Shown here: one piece after another, positions 53,769-63,634 of the stretch | How the letters are laid out: every line of letters starts with the position of its first letter | Position numbering within the stretch: position 1 is the first letter of the stretch | Assembly: GCA_017854585.1 (NCBI GenBank) | Contig: JAFMHK010000018.1 | Span: 1 to 64,000 of the forward strand | Source: Paracoccaceae bacterium | GTDB lineage: Bacteria > Pseudomonadota > Alphaproteobacteria > Rhodobacterales > Rhodobacteraceae | Direction of reading: 5' to 3' | Length of the DNA stretch: 64,000 bases | Notes under the pieces: generated by a model | Database searches by the model: none | Seen by the model: the letters and a program-made list of their open reading frames with translations, nothing else | Told to the model about the DNA's origin: nothing | Program-made: the position numbers and the translations under genes

Positions 53769-55262
53769 TCAGCGCATACTGTCGCGGCGCGCGGATATCA
53801 GGCTGATCAACACCGCAAGATCCGCCGCACATGGCGCATGTAGCGCCGCCATGTCGGCCACCCGTTTGCGCTTGGCCGCAATATTCAGCACCTCCGCCAA
53901 GCCAAAAAGCCGCTCGGCCCCCACCGCACCGGCCAATGCGATCAAGATATGGGTCTGCTCACGGATCGCGGAAAGCTCCCCATTGGAAACCCCGGCGCGC
54001 AACCGCTGATCAACCGCGCGCAGGTCTTCATCCAACCGCGCCAGCAACTCAACCGCTTCCACCGGGCCCGCCACACGCAGCAGCGCCTCGAACCGTTCAT
54101 GGTTCATCGGCACACCCAATTCGGTATCGCCATTCAGGACATCCTCGGGCTCGGGCAGGCCCGCCGGACGCCCTGCATGCCGCAACACCGCGCGCCCAAA
54201 ATCCGCCCCCGACACGATCGGCTTGCCGATAATGCCATCTGCACCGGCCGCGTAGATCGCCTCGCGGTTGTCGCGCAACACATAGGCCGTCAGGGCCACC
54301 ATCGGCATGGTGGCAACAACATCCGTGCGGGCACGGGTCCGGCGCAGAACCTCCAGCCCCGACAGGCGTGGCATCTCGATGTCGATCAGCGCGATATCAA
54401 ATGGCTGGCGGTCCAGTTCCTCCAATGCCTCCACACCGTCACCAACGATCACGGGCACGTTCCCCATCTGGCCAAGCGTCTGGCGCAGAATGGTCTGATT
54501 GGTGGGGTTGTCCTCGGCCAGCAAGATGCGCAGCCCGGACAGGTCCGGCATATCGGCAGGGGTCTTGCGCCCGGTCTGTTGCAGCAATACCCGCGGCAGC
54601 CTCAGCACGGCCTCCGCCCCGCCGTCGATCCGGTTCGCAATGTGCAATTCCGCGCCAATCTGCGCCGAAAGCTCCTTGGCGATACGCAGGCCCAACCCCT
54701 CACCGGCAAGACGCCCCATGGCCCTGTCCGCGGCATCGCCCGCAAATCCGGCCAGCACGCTGTCGGGAAATCCCGGCCCCCGATCCGCCACCGCAACGCA
54801 CAACTCATCCCCGTCCGACAGCGTGACCCGTATCTCGACCGCGCTTGCCGCATGGCGCAATGCGTTGTGGATCAGGTTGCCGATGATCCGATCCAGCATG
54901 ACCCGCGGTGCCGCGACATACTGCGGCAAGCCATCGTCGCAATGCATGTCGAACCCAAGCTGTCTTTCACGCGCCCGCCCCGACCACCGGTGCCCCAGCC
55001 CGGTCAACAAGGCCTGCAACGCCACACGGTCCGTCGCATCCGCCATAACCGGCTGGCCCGCCGCCGCCATCAAGACCGCGTCAACCAGTTCTGCCAGCGT
55101 ATCACCGGCAGCGGCCACCCGCTCAAGCTGCATCCGGGTATCAGGGTCCAGCCGCGTCAGATCCACCAGCCGCAAGCCCCCGATCACGTCGGACATCGCC
55201 GCCCGGATATCATGGCTGAACAAGCGCAACGTATCGTCCGGGCGGGGCGGTGGCTGGGTCAC
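53769..55262 (-). CDS. Sensorless hybrid histidine kinase (HisKA-HATPase-REC-Hpt)
   Basis: This 497-aa cytosolic protein begins with a HisKA motif almost at its amino terminus (FSHDIRAAMSDV, His17), followed by a HATPase domain (DRIIGNLIHNALRHAASAVE near residue 124; GEGLGLRIAKELSA near 190). A receiver domain has the phosphoacceptor Asp in ALIDIEMPRLSG near 297, and an Hpt-like domain has IREQTHILIALAGAVG near 438. There is no membrane or PAS segment, so a partner or an unknown cue provides the signal. It lies 66 bases downstream of cdd, on the same strand but upstream of it in the transcript order. Confidence 0.85.
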   Translation of the reverse strand: MTQPPPRPDDTLRLFSHDIRAAMSDVIGGLRLVDLTRLDPDTRMQLERVAAAGDTLAELVDAVLMAAAGQPVMADATDRVALQALLTGLGHRWSGRARERQLGFDMHCDDGLPQYVAAPRVMLDRIIGNLIHNALRHAASAVEIRVTLSDGDELCVAVADRGPGFPDSVLAGFAGDAADRAMGRLAGEGLGLRIAKELSAQIGAELHIANRIDGGAEAVLRLPRVLLQQTGRKTPADMPDLSGLRILLAEDNPTNQTILRQTLGQMGNVPVIVGDGVEALEELDRQPFDIALIDIEMPRLSGLEVLRRTRARTDVVATMPMVALTAYVLRDNREAIYAAGADGIIGKPIVSGADFGRAVLRHAGRPAGLPEPEDVLNGDTELGVPMNHERFEALLRVAGPVEAVELLARLDEDLRAVDQRLRAGVSNGELSAIREQTHILIALAGAVGAERLFGLAEVLNIAAKRKRVADMAALHAPCAADLAVLISLISARRDSMR

Positions 55263-55298
55263 GTCACGCGGCGTCCGCCATTCCGGGGAACGGCGCCA

Positions 55299-57188
55299 TC
55301 ATTTGCCATACCCCAACGTTCTGAGGGCAACCGCGATCTCGTCCAATATCGCCGGGTCGTCGATCGTGGCCGGCATCTTGAAGTCCGCGCCATCGGCGAT
55401 TTTCACCATCGTCGCACGCAAAATCTTGCCCGACCGCGTCTTCGGCAACCGGTCAACCACCACGGCCAGCTTGAAGGCCGCCACCGGTCCGATCTTGTCC
55501 CGCACCAGCTTCACGCAATCTGCCACAACCTGATCGGCCGTGTGGTTCGATCCCTTGTTCAGGCACAAGAACCCCATCGGCAACTGACCCTTCAGCGCGT
55601 CGGTCACCCCGATCACGGCGCATTCTGCGACCTCGGGATGACCTGCAAGAACCTCTTCCATCGCACCAGTGGACAGCCGATGACCCGCAACGTTGATCAC
55701 GTCATCGGTCCGCGCCATGATGTACAGATACCCGTCGGCGTCCTTGTATCCCGCGTCGCCGGTCTCGTAGTAGCCTGGGAAATGCTCCAGATAGGCCTTG
55801 CGATACCGCGCCTCCGCCTGCCAAAGCGTCGGCAAGGTTCCCGGCGGCAGCGGCAGCTTGATGGCGATTGCCCCCAACTCTCCATCCGGCATCGGGTGCC
55901 CGGCCTCATCAAGGATCTGCACGTCATAGCCCGGCATCGGAACACAAGGCGAGCCGATCTTGACCGGCAGCGGCTCGACCCCCATAGGGTTTCCGCAAAT
56001 CGCCCAACCCGTCTCGGTCTGCCACCAATGGTCGATCACCGGCACACCCAGCTTGTCCATTGCCCATTGAATGGTGTCCGGATCGGCTCGTTCACCCGCC
56101 AGAAACAGGCTTTGCAGACTGCTCAGATCATAATCCTCGACAAGCGCGCCCTGCGGATCGTCCCGCTTGATCGCCCGAAAGGCGGTCGGGGCCGTAAACA
56201 GGCACTTGACCCGGTGGTCCTGTATCACGCGCCAGAATGTCCCCGCATCCGGCGTCCCGACGGGCTTTCCCTCGAACACGATCGTGGTGCAGCCAAACAC
56301 AAGCGGCGCATAACAGATGTAGGAATGCCCCACGACCCAACCGACATCGGACGCGGCCCAGAACACCTCGCCGGGATTCATGTCGTACAGATACCGCATC
56401 GACCAGTTCAGCGCCACCAGATGCCCCCCGGTGTGCCGCACCACCCCCTTGGGCTGGCCCGTGGTGCCGCTGGTATAAAGGATATAGGCGGGGTGATTGC
56501 CCTCCACCGGCACGCAATCCGCCGGACGCGTCCCGTACTGAAACGCGTGCCAATCGACGTCGCGCCCCTCTTCCAGATGCGCAACCTGCTGCTCGCGCTG
56601 CAAGATCACGCAGAACTCCGGCTGGTGCTCCGCCAGCGCAAGCGCGCCATCGAGAAGCGGCTTGTACTGCACCACCCGCCCCGGCTCGATCCCACAGCTG
56701 GCAGCGATGATGCATTTTGGCGTGCAATCGTCGATCCGAACAGCCAACTCATTGGCTGCAAATCCACCAAAAACCACCGAATGGATCGCCCCCAACCGCG
56801 CACAGGCCAGCATCGCCTCCAACGCCTCGGGCACCATCGGCATGTAGATGATCACCCGATCCCCCTTGGTCACGCCCTTGGCCTGCAACGCCCCCGCAAG
56901 GCTTGCGACACGCACCTGCAATTCCGCATAGGTGATCTCGTGCTTGGTATGGGTCACCGGGCTGTCATGAATGATGGCGACGCGGTCGCCATGACCCGCC
57001 TGAACATGTCGGTCAACCGCATTCCAACAGCCGTTCACCAAGCCGTCCGCATACCACTCATACAAAGGCGCATGTTCGTCAAACAGCGCCTTGCTGGGTC
57101 GGCGGTCCCAATCGATCGCCTCCGCCGCCTGCATCCAGAACCCGTCGGGGTCCGCAATCGACCGCTCATAAACCTCAGCATACGACAT
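55299..57188 (-). CDS. prpE: Propionyl-CoA synthetase
   Basis: PrpE activates propionate, and often acetate or acrylate, to the CoA thioester. The 629-aa protein has an acetyl-CoA synthetase-type amino domain (SIADPDGFWMQAAEAIDWDR near residue 10), the AMP loop ILYTSGTTGQPKGVVRHTGG near 244, HYWWQTE-type HWWQTETGWAI near 388, and the lysine loop KTRSGKILRATM near 600. ATG 57188 was chosen for its AGGAGAA ribosome site. In this group, it feeds the methylmalonyl-CoA route. Confidence 0.94.
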   Translation of the reverse strand: MSYAEVYERSIADPDGFWMQAAEAIDWDRRPSKALFDEHAPLYEWYADGLVNGCWNAVDRHVQAGHGDRVAIIHDSPVTHTKHEITYAELQVRVASLAGALQAKGVTKGDRVIIYMPMVPEALEAMLACARLGAIHSVVFGGFAANELAVRIDDCTPKCIIAASCGIEPGRVVQYKPLLDGALALAEHQPEFCVILQREQQVAHLEEGRDVDWHAFQYGTRPADCVPVEGNHPAYILYTSGTTGQPKGVVRHTGGHLVALNWSMRYLYDMNPGEVFWAASDVGWVVGHSYICYAPLVFGCTTIVFEGKPVGTPDAGTFWRVIQDHRVKCLFTAPTAFRAIKRDDPQGALVEDYDLSSLQSLFLAGERADPDTIQWAMDKLGVPVIDHWWQTETGWAICGNPMGVEPLPVKIGSPCVPMPGYDVQILDEAGHPMPDGELGAIAIKLPLPPGTLPTLWQAEARYRKAYLEHFPGYYETGDAGYKDADGYLYIMARTDDVINVAGHRLSTGAMEEVLAGHPEVAECAVIGVTDALKGQLPMGFLCLNKGSNHTADQVVADCVKLVRDKIGPVAAFKLAVVVDRLPKTRSGKILRATMVKIADGADFKMPATIDDPAILDEIAVALRTLGYGK

Positions 57189-57530
57189 CGGCTGTTTCTC
57201 CTCTTCCCTCGGCAAAACACTAGCGCCCCGAAGAAACCCGGCGCAAGTTGGTGATAGTGCCGCAGGGCAAAATCAGGGCGCCACACGCCAAGCCGTATCC
57301 GCCGGGCGCCATCGACCGCCAGCCCGGGCCACCCGACCCGCACCCGGCACGATCCCGGCATCCTGGCTTTTTCTTGGTTGAAATACTCCCGCGCAACGGG
57401 TCGGCTGCCACCTCTGCCCGATTGCGGCAGCCGTCCGGCCGCGCGTCCATCTCGTGGAAACGCGCCGCAAGGATGGCCCCGGCGGGGCCTGACGCGCGGT
57501 GCTGCCACCGGCCGTCAGGGCATCATGCCC
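57189..57530. other. Intergenic between maeB and prpE
   Basis: These 342 bases lie downstream of maeB and upstream of prpE. They contain the dispersed repeat at 57367-57390 and the promoter region of prpE. No coding frame is convincing. Confidence 0.5.
57367..57390 (+). repeat. Dispersed repeat copy
   Basis: CTTTTTCTTGGTTGAAATAC then TCCC, matching 37531-37553 at most positions and followed by a short GC dyad (CCCGCGCAACGGG). Confidence 0.6.
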
Positions 57531-59810
57531 TCAGCCGTAGTGGCTCACCGGCGTCCCCGCCAGCGCGCTGATGTTCAACAACCCGCGCGCGGTGATGGAC
57601 GGCGTCACGATATGCGCGCGGTTTCCCATCCCCATCAGGATCGGCCCGACCTCCAGACCGCCCGCCCGCATCCGCAAGATGTTCCGCGTGGCCCCGGCGG
57701 CGTCGGTCGATGCAAAGATCAACGTATTGGCCGGTCCGTGCAGCCGCGAACACGGCAAGAACCGCTCCCGCAGATCTGCGTCAAGGGCGCTGTCCACATG
57801 CATCTCGCCCTCGTAGGCGAAATCCAGTTCCATGGCGTCCAGCATGGCCAAGGCCGCCCGCATCGTCCGACCGGACCGGCTGTCCAAATTCCCGAATTGC
57901 GACCCCGAACACAGCGCCACCTTCGGCTCGACCCCGAAACGCCGCACATGGCGCGCGGCCCCCACGACCGTCTCCACGATCTGCTCGGGCGTCGGCTCGG
58001 CATGGACCTGCGTGTCGGCAATGAACAGCGGGCCATCCTCAAGGATCATCAGGCTCAGCGCGCCCACCGGGTGCAGCCCATCCCGGCCCAGAACCTGCGT
58101 CACGTAATTCAAATGCCACAAGAACTGACCGAACGTTCCGCAAATCAGGCTTTCCGCTTCGCCGCGCTGCACCATCACCGCGCCAATTGCGGTGGTGTTG
58201 GTGCGCATGATCGCCTGCGCCAGACTTGGCGGCACGCCCTGACGGGACATCAAGCTGTGATAGGTCTCCCAGTAATCGCGATAGCGGGGGTCGTTTTCAG
58301 GGTTCACGATTTCCATGTCGCGGCCCGGTTTCACACTCAACCCCGCCCGCTCGGCGCGCGCGTTGATGACGTCAGGACGGCCGATCAAGATCGGCTTGTC
58401 GGTGGTTTCCTCCATCACCGCCTGGGCCGCGCGCAGCACACGCTCGTCCTCGCCCTCGGCAAACACGATGCGCCGTTCCGCCTTGCGGGCGGCGGCAAAC
58501 ACCGGCCGCATGATCATCGCGGATTTGAAAACCGACCCGTCCAGCCGCGCCTTGTAGGCCACCAGATCGTCCAGTGGCCGTGTCGCCACGCCCGATTCCA
58601 TCGCCGCCTTGGCCACTGCGGTCGCGACCACCCCCATCAGGCGCGGATCGAACGGCTTCGGGATCAGGTAATCGGCCCCGAACGTCAGCTGCTCGTCTTG
58701 ATAGGCCGCCGCCGCCTCGGCGCTTGTCGTGGCGCGCGCCAGCGCGGCAATGCCCTCGACGCACCCGATCTTCATCGCCTCGTTGATCTCGGTCGCCCCC
58801 ACATCCAATGCGCCCCGGAAGATGAACGGGAAACACAGGACGTTGTTGACCTGATTGGGAAAATCGCTGCGGCCCGTCGCGATGATGGCATCGGGCGCAA
58901 CAGTGCGCGCAAGATCGGGCATGATTTCCGGGTTCGGGTTCGCCAGTGCAAAGATGATCGGACGCTTGGCCATCTTGGCGACCATCTCGGGCTTCAACAC
59001 CCCCGGTCCCGACAGCCCCAGAAACAGATCGGCGCCCGCGATCACATCATCCAGCCCGGCCGGGGCGTGGCCTTGGGCATATTCCGCCTTCTGCGGCGTC
59101 ATATCCTTCTCGCGGCCCTCGTAAACCAGCCCTTCGATATCACAAAGCCAGACGTTTTCGCGCCGCACCCCCAGCTTCAGCAACATGTTCAGGCATGCAA
59201 TCCCCGCCGCGCCGCCCCCGGTGGACACAACCTTGATATCCTCGAACCGTTTGCCCGCGACATGCAGCGCATTGGTCGCCGCCGCGCCGACCACGATGGC
59301 GGTGCCGTGCTGATCGTCGTGAAAGACCGGGATGTTCATCCGTTCCCGGCATAACTGTTCAACGATGAAACAATCGGGCGCCTTGATGTCCTCAAGGTTG
59401 ATCGCGCCGAACGTCGGCTCCAGCGCACAAACGATATCGGCCAGCTTTTCGGGGTCGCTCTCGTTCACTTCGATGTCAAAGCAATCGATGTTGGCGAACT
59501 TCTTGAACAAGACCGCCTTGCCCTCCATCACGGGCTTTGAGGCAAGCGCCCCGATATTGCCCAGACCCAGCACCGCGGTCCCGTTGGACACCACCGCCAC
59601 CAGATTGCCGCGCGCGGTGTAACGGGCCGCGTTGGCCGGGTCGGCCTTTATCTCAAGGCTCGCCTCGGCCACGCCGGGGCTATAGGCACGGGCCAGATCG
59701 CGCCCGTTTGCCAAGGGCTTGGTGGCCCTGATTTCCAACTTTCCGGGTTTCGGATACTCATGATAGAACAGCGCCGCATTGCGTAGCGTTTCTTGTTTGT
59801 CGTCGCTCAA
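57531..59810 (-). CDS. maeB: NADP-dependent malic enzyme with phosphotransacetylase-like domain
   Basis: This 759-aa protein is the usual MaeB fusion. Residues 1-430 are malic enzyme: [16 protein letters not shown] near residue 44, [20 protein letters not shown] near 142, the GAGAAG-type motif [16 protein letters not shown] near 195 and [13 protein letters not shown] near 290. Residues 430-759 are a phosphotransacetylase-like module that binds acetyl-CoA as a regulator. It decarboxylates malate to pyruvate with NADP and helps drain TCA intermediates made by the carboxylate island. A perfect palindrome lies 19 bases upstream. Confidence 0.95.
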   Translation of the reverse strand: MSDDKQETLRNAALFYHEYPKPGKLEIRATKPLANGRDLARAYSPGVAEASLEIKADPANAARYTARGNLVAVVSNGTAVLGLGNIGALASKPVMEGKAVLFKKFANIDCFDIEVNESDPEKLADIVCALEPTFGAINLEDIKAPDCFIVEQLCRERMNIPVFHDDQHGTAIVVGAAATNALHVAGKRFEDIKVVSTGGGAAGIACLNMLLKLGVRRENVWLCDIEGLVYEGREKDMTPQKAEYAQGHAPAGLDDVIAGADLFLGLSGPGVLKPEMVAKMAKRPIIFALANPNPEIMPDLARTVAPDAIIATGRSDFPNQVNNVLCFPFIFRGALDVGATEINEAMKIGCVEGIAALARATTSAEAAAAYQDEQLTFGADYLIPKPFDPRLMGVVATAVAKAAMESGVATRPLDDLVAYKARLDGSVFKSAMIMRPVFAAARKAERRIVFAEGEDERVLRAAQAVMEETTDKPILIGRPDVINARAERAGLSVKPGRDMEIVNPENDPRYRDYWETYHSLMSRQGVPPSLAQAIMRTNTTAIGAVMVQRGEAESLICGTFGQFLWHLNYVTQVLGRDGLHPVGALSLMILEDGPLFIADTQVHAEPTPEQIVETVVGAARHVRRFGVEPKVALCSGSQFGNLDSRSGRTMRAALAMLDAMELDFAYEGEMHVDSALDADLRERFLPCSRLHGPANTLIFASTDAAGATRNILRMRAGGLEVGPILMGMGNRAHIVTPSITARGLLNISALAGTPVSHYG

Positions 59811-59828
59811 GGCATCTCTCCCAAAATT

Positions 59829-59852
59829 GGATAGTTTAGCGTTAAACTATCC
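59829..59852. promoter_or_regulatory. Perfect inverted repeat upstream of maeB
   Basis: Arms GGATAGTTTA and TAAACTATCC (59829-59838 and 59843-59852) are perfect over 10 bp with a 4-base spacer and lie 19-42 bases before the maeB ATG. The position and symmetry fit an operator that overlaps the promoter or leader. No T-run follows in the maeB direction, so it is not a terminator. The regulator is unknown. Confidence 0.7.
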
Positions 59853-60047
59853 TTGCGTGCGGTATACAACGCGGCGCGGCGCCGCAACGCATGTCCCGTT
59901 TTTATTCATAAAGCATGGCCGCCAGAGGCTCCCCCTCCCCCCGACCCCATGCTGGTGTTCAGCGCAGGCGTTGCCGGTGCCATGATCCGTCGAACCACGC
60001 GCGGCCAAGGGCGCCCGCAGGGGGCGTGCGGTCGCGCATCGCGCCGT

Positions 60048-60815
60048 TCAACTGAACTGCTCCTGTATCAGCCGTTCTTCCAGCCCATGACCCGGATCAA
60101 ACAAGATCCGGTGCTCCACCGCAGGCTCTGATCGCACCTCGACCGATGCCACATTGGCCACCGACCGGCTATCGGCATCTGCCATCACCGGCCGCTTGGC
60201 CGCATCGACAACCTCGAACCGCACCACGGCCGATTTCGGCAACAGCGCGCCGCGCCAGCGCCGCGGACGAAACGCCGCCACCGCCGTCACAGCCAGAACA
60301 TCCGAGCCGATCGGCAGAATTGGCCCGTGCGCGGAATAGTTGTATGCCGTCGATCCCGCCGGTGTGCAGACCATCACCCCGTCACAGACCAGTTCGTCCA
60401 TCCGCAGCCGCCCATCCACCCAGATCTTCAGCTTGGCCGCTTGCGGTCCGGCACGCAGCAAACTGACCTCATTGATTGCCAGCGCCTCGGACACCTTGCC
60501 GTCAACGGTGACCGCCCGCATGTGCAGCGGGTTGATCACCGCTTCTTCTGCCGCCTCCAGCCGGGCAATCAGGTCATCCTCGGAATAGGTGTTCATCAAG
60601 AACCCCACGGTGCCCCGGTTCATGCCATATACCGGCGCGTCCATGGCTTGGGTTTCATGCAGCGTCGACAGCATGAAGCCATCGCCCCCCAGCGCCACGA
60701 TCACATCCGCGTCTTGCGGCGCATGGACGCCGTATTGCGCCTCAAGTGCCGCCTTGGCCGACTGTGCGACCTCCGTGTCCGATGCCAGAAAGGCAATGTT
60801 GCGCGCCGCTGGCAT
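60048..60815 (-). CDS. nadK: NAD kinase
   Basis: NadK phosphorylates NAD to NADP. The 255-aa protein has the catalytic [10 protein letters not shown] near residue 41, [10 protein letters not shown] near 68, INEVSLLRA near 114 and [17 protein letters not shown] near 151, where the family contacts NAD. It is divergent from glyA with 181 bases between and stands alone. Confidence 0.95.
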   Translation of the reverse strand: MPAARNIAFLASDTEVAQSAKAALEAQYGVHAPQDADVIVALGGDGFMLSTLHETQAMDAPVYGMNRGTVGFLMNTYSEDDLIARLEAAEEAVINPLHMRAVTVDGKVSEALAINEVSLLRAGPQAAKLKIWVDGRLRMDELVCDGVMVCTPAGSTAYNYSAHGPILPIGSDVLAVTAVAAFRPRRWRGALLPKSAVVRFEVVDAAKRPVMADADSRSVANVASVEVRSEPAVEHRILFDPGHGLEERLIQEQFS

Positions 60816-60996
60816 GACGCCTCCCCTTCACTTCGCTCCTGCGACCCTCACCCGCCCCCATCGGAAACACAAGTCCCCGATCCACCCCATGAAATGCCGC
60901 GCGGCACCGCGAATGCGGCGTATTCCACCCTTCCCCGACTGCCCCCTTTGGCATACATCACCCCAAACGCACACTGCCATTGCCAAGGAGAGCCTC

Positions 60997-62292
60997 ATGA
61001 ACGCCCCCCACCGTGACGCCGGTTTCTTTACTGAAACGCTGGCCACCCGTGACCCTGAGATTCACGCCGCCATCCAAAAAGAGCTGGGCCGCCAGCGTGA
61101 TGAGATCGAACTGATCGCATCTGAAAACATCGTCTCCGCCGCCGTGATGGAGGCGCAAGGCAGCGTGATGACCAACAAATACGCCGAAGGGTATCCGGGG
61201 CGCCGCTATTACGGCGGCTGTGAATATGTCGACATCGCTGAAAATCTTGCGATCGACCGGGCCAAACAGCTTTTCGACGTGGGCTTTGCCAACGTGCAGC
61301 CGAACTCGGGCAGTCAGGCAAATCAGGGCGTGTTCACCGCGCTGCTGCAACCCGGCGACACCATCCTGGGCATGAGCCTTGATGCGGGCGGGCACCTGAC
61401 CCACGGCGCGAAACCGAACCAGTCGGGCAAATGGTTCAACGCCATCCAATACGGCGTGCGCCAGCAAGACATGTTGATCGACTATGATCAGGTCGCCGAA
61501 CTGACAGCCGAACACCAGCCCAAGATGATCATCGCGGGCGGCTCGGCCATTCCCCGCATCATCGACTTCGCCAAGATGCGGCAGATCGCCGACAGCGTCG
61601 GGGCCTATCTGCTGGTCGATATGGCGCATTTCGCCGGTCTGGTCGCGGCAGGCCTTTACCCCAGCCCCTTCCCCCACGCCCACGTGGCCACCACCACCAC
61701 GCACAAGACACTGCGCGGCCCGCGTGGTGGCATGATCTTGACCGATGATGAAGCGTTGGCCAAGAAATTCAATTCCGCCATCTTTCCGGGCATTCAGGGC
61801 GGCCCCCTGATGCACGTCATCGCGGGCAAGGCCGTTGCCTTCGCCGAGGCCCTGCGCCCCGAATTCAAGGACTACCAGAAACAGGTGATCGTCAACGCGC
61901 AGGCGTTGGCGGATCAACTGATGAAAGGCGGGCTGGATATCGTCACGGGCGGCACAGATACCCACGTCTTGCTGGTCGACCTGCGCCCCAAGGGCGTAAA
62001 GGGCAACGCGACCGAAAAGGCGCTTGGCCGTGCCCATATCACCTGCAACAAGAACGGCATCCCGTTTGATACCGAAAAGCCGACCATCACCAGTGGGGTC
62101 CGCCTTGGATCACCTGCGGGGACCACGCGCGGATTTGGCGAACCCGAGTTCCGCCAGATCGCGGACTGGATCGTGGAAGTCACCGAAGGCCTTGCCGCCA
62201 ATGGTGAAGACGGAAACGCAGAGGTCGAGGCGAAAGTGGCCTCCGAAGTGCTGGCGCTCTGTGCCCGGTTCCCGGTCTATCCGAATCTCTGA
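60997..62292 (+). CDS. glyA: Serine hydroxymethyltransferase
   Basis: GlyA interconverts serine and glycine with transfer of the one-carbon unit to tetrahydrofolate; in roseobacters it also supports serine-cycle type assimilation. The 431-aa PLP enzyme has [12 protein letters not shown] near residue 38, [20 protein letters not shown] near 61, the PLP lysine in [14 protein letters not shown] near 235 and the folate contact region near 360. ATG 60997 follows AAGGAG with a 7-base spacer. Confidence 0.96.
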   Translation: MNAPHRDAGFFTETLATRDPEIHAAIQKELGRQRDEIELIASENIVSAAVMEAQGSVMTNKYAEGYPGRRYYGGCEYVDIAENLAIDRAKQLFDVGFANVQPNSGSQANQGVFTALLQPGDTILGMSLDAGGHLTHGAKPNQSGKWFNAIQYGVRQQDMLIDYDQVAELTAEHQPKMIIAGGSAIPRIIDFAKMRQIADSVGAYLLVDMAHFAGLVAAGLYPSPFPHAHVATTTTHKTLRGPRGGMILTDDEALAKKFNSAIFPGIQGGPLMHVIAGKAVAFAEALRPEFKDYQKQVIVNAQALADQLMKGGLDIVTGGTDTHVLLVDLRPKGVKGNATEKALGRAHITCNKNGIPFDTEKPTITSGVRLGSPAGTTRGFGEPEFRQIADWIVEVTEGLAANGEDGNAEVEAKVASEVLALCARFPVYPNL

Positions 62293-62307
62293 ACCACTGA
62301 TTTGGGG

Positions 62308-62346
62308 CGCGGCGGCGCAGGTTGCAGAAACCCTTGCGCCGCCGCG
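62308..62346 (+). terminator. Hairpin after glyA (possible terminator)
   Basis: Arms CGCGGCGGCGCA and TGCGCCGCCGCG (62308-62319 and 62335-62346) are perfect over 12 bp with a 15-base loop, 16 bases after the glyA stop. No T-run follows, so it may be a transcript-stabilising hairpin rather than a factor-independent terminator. Confidence 0.5.
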
Positions 62347-62504
62347 TTCACCCAACGCCCCCAAAGCCAGCGCAGGCTTCGCGCAGTCGTCCCGAGGGTT
62401 TTCGACAAAAATCGCTGGCGGCAGACTTTAATCAACGTGACCGGTCTTCATTTCTGATAATCTGAGCTTGATGACCATAACTGGACTAATGCTTGATTAC
62501 ATGG

Positions 62505-63560
62505 ATGCGACCCATGCATGCCACCGCCACGCATATCTCTCCCGCTTACCGCAAGGAGGCCGAGCGCGAGATCCGCGCCTTTACCCGCGAATGGACCGTT
62601 CGCGATGACCGGCTTGCCGCCATCAGCTATTTCGGCACCTTCGCCTTCTATTTCTTCACCCTCTGGCTGACCATATCGCTTTGGCCAACCCCGTGGGCCG
62701 TTGTGCCGCTGATCGTGATCAACGCGCTTTCGGGTGTGCGGCTTTACGTGCTGCAACATGATTGCGGGCACGGCTCGTTATTCACCACCAAGGCCCGCAA
62801 CGATCTGGCCGGGCATGGCCTGTCGGTGTTTTCGCTGACGCCCTACCGCGCGATGCAATACAACCATAACGAACATCACAGCCATCTGGGCAACCTCGAC
62901 GAACGCGACACCACCGAGATCTTCACGATGACGCTGGCAGAATGGAACGCGGCTGATTTCTGGAAACGCCTGCGCTATCGGCTTTATCGCAACCCCGCCA
63001 TCCTGATCCCGATCGGCGGAGTATTCACCTATGTCCTTGCCTATCGCTGGCCCAAGAACGCCGCACGCACGGGGGTTGCCGCCGTTGTGGGGCAAAATCT
63101 GGGCCTTGCCGTCTGGGTTGCGCTGATCTGGGCCTTGGCGGGCAGTCCGGGCCTGACCGTCTATGGCGCCACGGTATTGGTCGCGGCGTGCACGGGGGTG
63201 TTCATGGTCTACCTGCAGCATAATTTCGAAGATACGTGGTGGGATCGCAAACCGCAGTTGAACCCCGCGCGCGCAGCCCTTCAGGGGTCTTCCGCGCTGG
63301 ATCTGGGGTGGCTTTGGGATCTTGCTACCGGCAACATCGCCTACCACGACATCCACCATTTCAACGCCAACATCCCCAGCTACCGGCTGCGCAAATGTCA
63401 CCGGGCCCTGCGCGCAAGATATGATGTGCAGACGATTGGGTGGATCGAAGCGTTCCGGTCCTTCACGTTGAAGCTTTGGGATGAAAAGCAGGGACGGCTG
63501 GTGCCGTTTCCGCGTGCCGTGGCACCCGCCACGACAGGGCAGCCCACGCGTGATTTCTGA
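62505..63560 (+). CDS. Fatty acid desaturase (membrane, di-iron)
   Basis: This 351-aa membrane protein has the three histidine boxes of the acyl-lipid/alkane-hydroxylase type: HDCGH at residues 85-89, HNEHH at 121-125 and HDIHH near 285. Four or more membrane helices surround them (FFTLWLTISLWPTPWAVVPL; LVAACTGVFMVYL). It would introduce double bonds into membrane lipid or carotenoid-like substrates with oxygen and electrons from a reductase. The start at 62505 is tentative; 62514 is also in frame. Confidence 0.9.
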   Translation: MRPMHATATHISPAYRKEAEREIRAFTREWTVRDDRLAAISYFGTFAFYFFTLWLTISLWPTPWAVVPLIVINALSGVRLYVLQHDCGHGSLFTTKARNDLAGHGLSVFSLTPYRAMQYNHNEHHSHLGNLDERDTTEIFTMTLAEWNAADFWKRLRYRLYRNPAILIPIGGVFTYVLAYRWPKNAARTGVAAVVGQNLGLAVWVALIWALAGSPGLTVYGATVLVAACTGVFMVYLQHNFEDTWWDRKPQLNPARAALQGSSALDLGWLWDLATGNIAYHDIHHFNANIPSYRLRKCHRALRARYDVQTIGWIEAFRSFTLKLWDEKQGRLVPFPRAVAPATTGQPTRDF

Positions 63561-63590
63561 CCAATGCGTTAACACGGTCACCAGACAAAA

Positions 63591-63634
63591 ATAGGTTACA
63601 AACTTTCGGCTTTTCGCGGTTTTTTGTAACCTAT
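63591..63634 (-). terminator. Long-stem terminator of the TetR-type gene
   Basis: Arms ATAGGTTACAAA and TTTGTAACCTAT (63591-63602 and 63623-63634) are perfect over 12 bp with a 20-base loop. On the minus strand, a T-run follows the second arm, and the TetR stop codon TAG (63633-63631) lies inside the stem. The same symmetry could also serve as a regulator site. Confidence 0.7.

Noticed and set aside
53949-57254. An open plus-strand frame of about 1,100 codons opposite the hybrid kinase and prpE
   Set aside because: It is the antisense reading of two well-recognised genes in high-GC DNA, is Arg/His/Pro-rich and shows no domain; similar long antisense frames lie opposite deoB-deoA, maeB and tcuA.
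51341-59867. GTATAC hexamers at 51341 (inside deoB) and 59862 (upstream of maeB)
   Set aside because: They lack the extended AAnC...AC flanks of the island sites, and the hexamer alone is expected several times in 64 kb.
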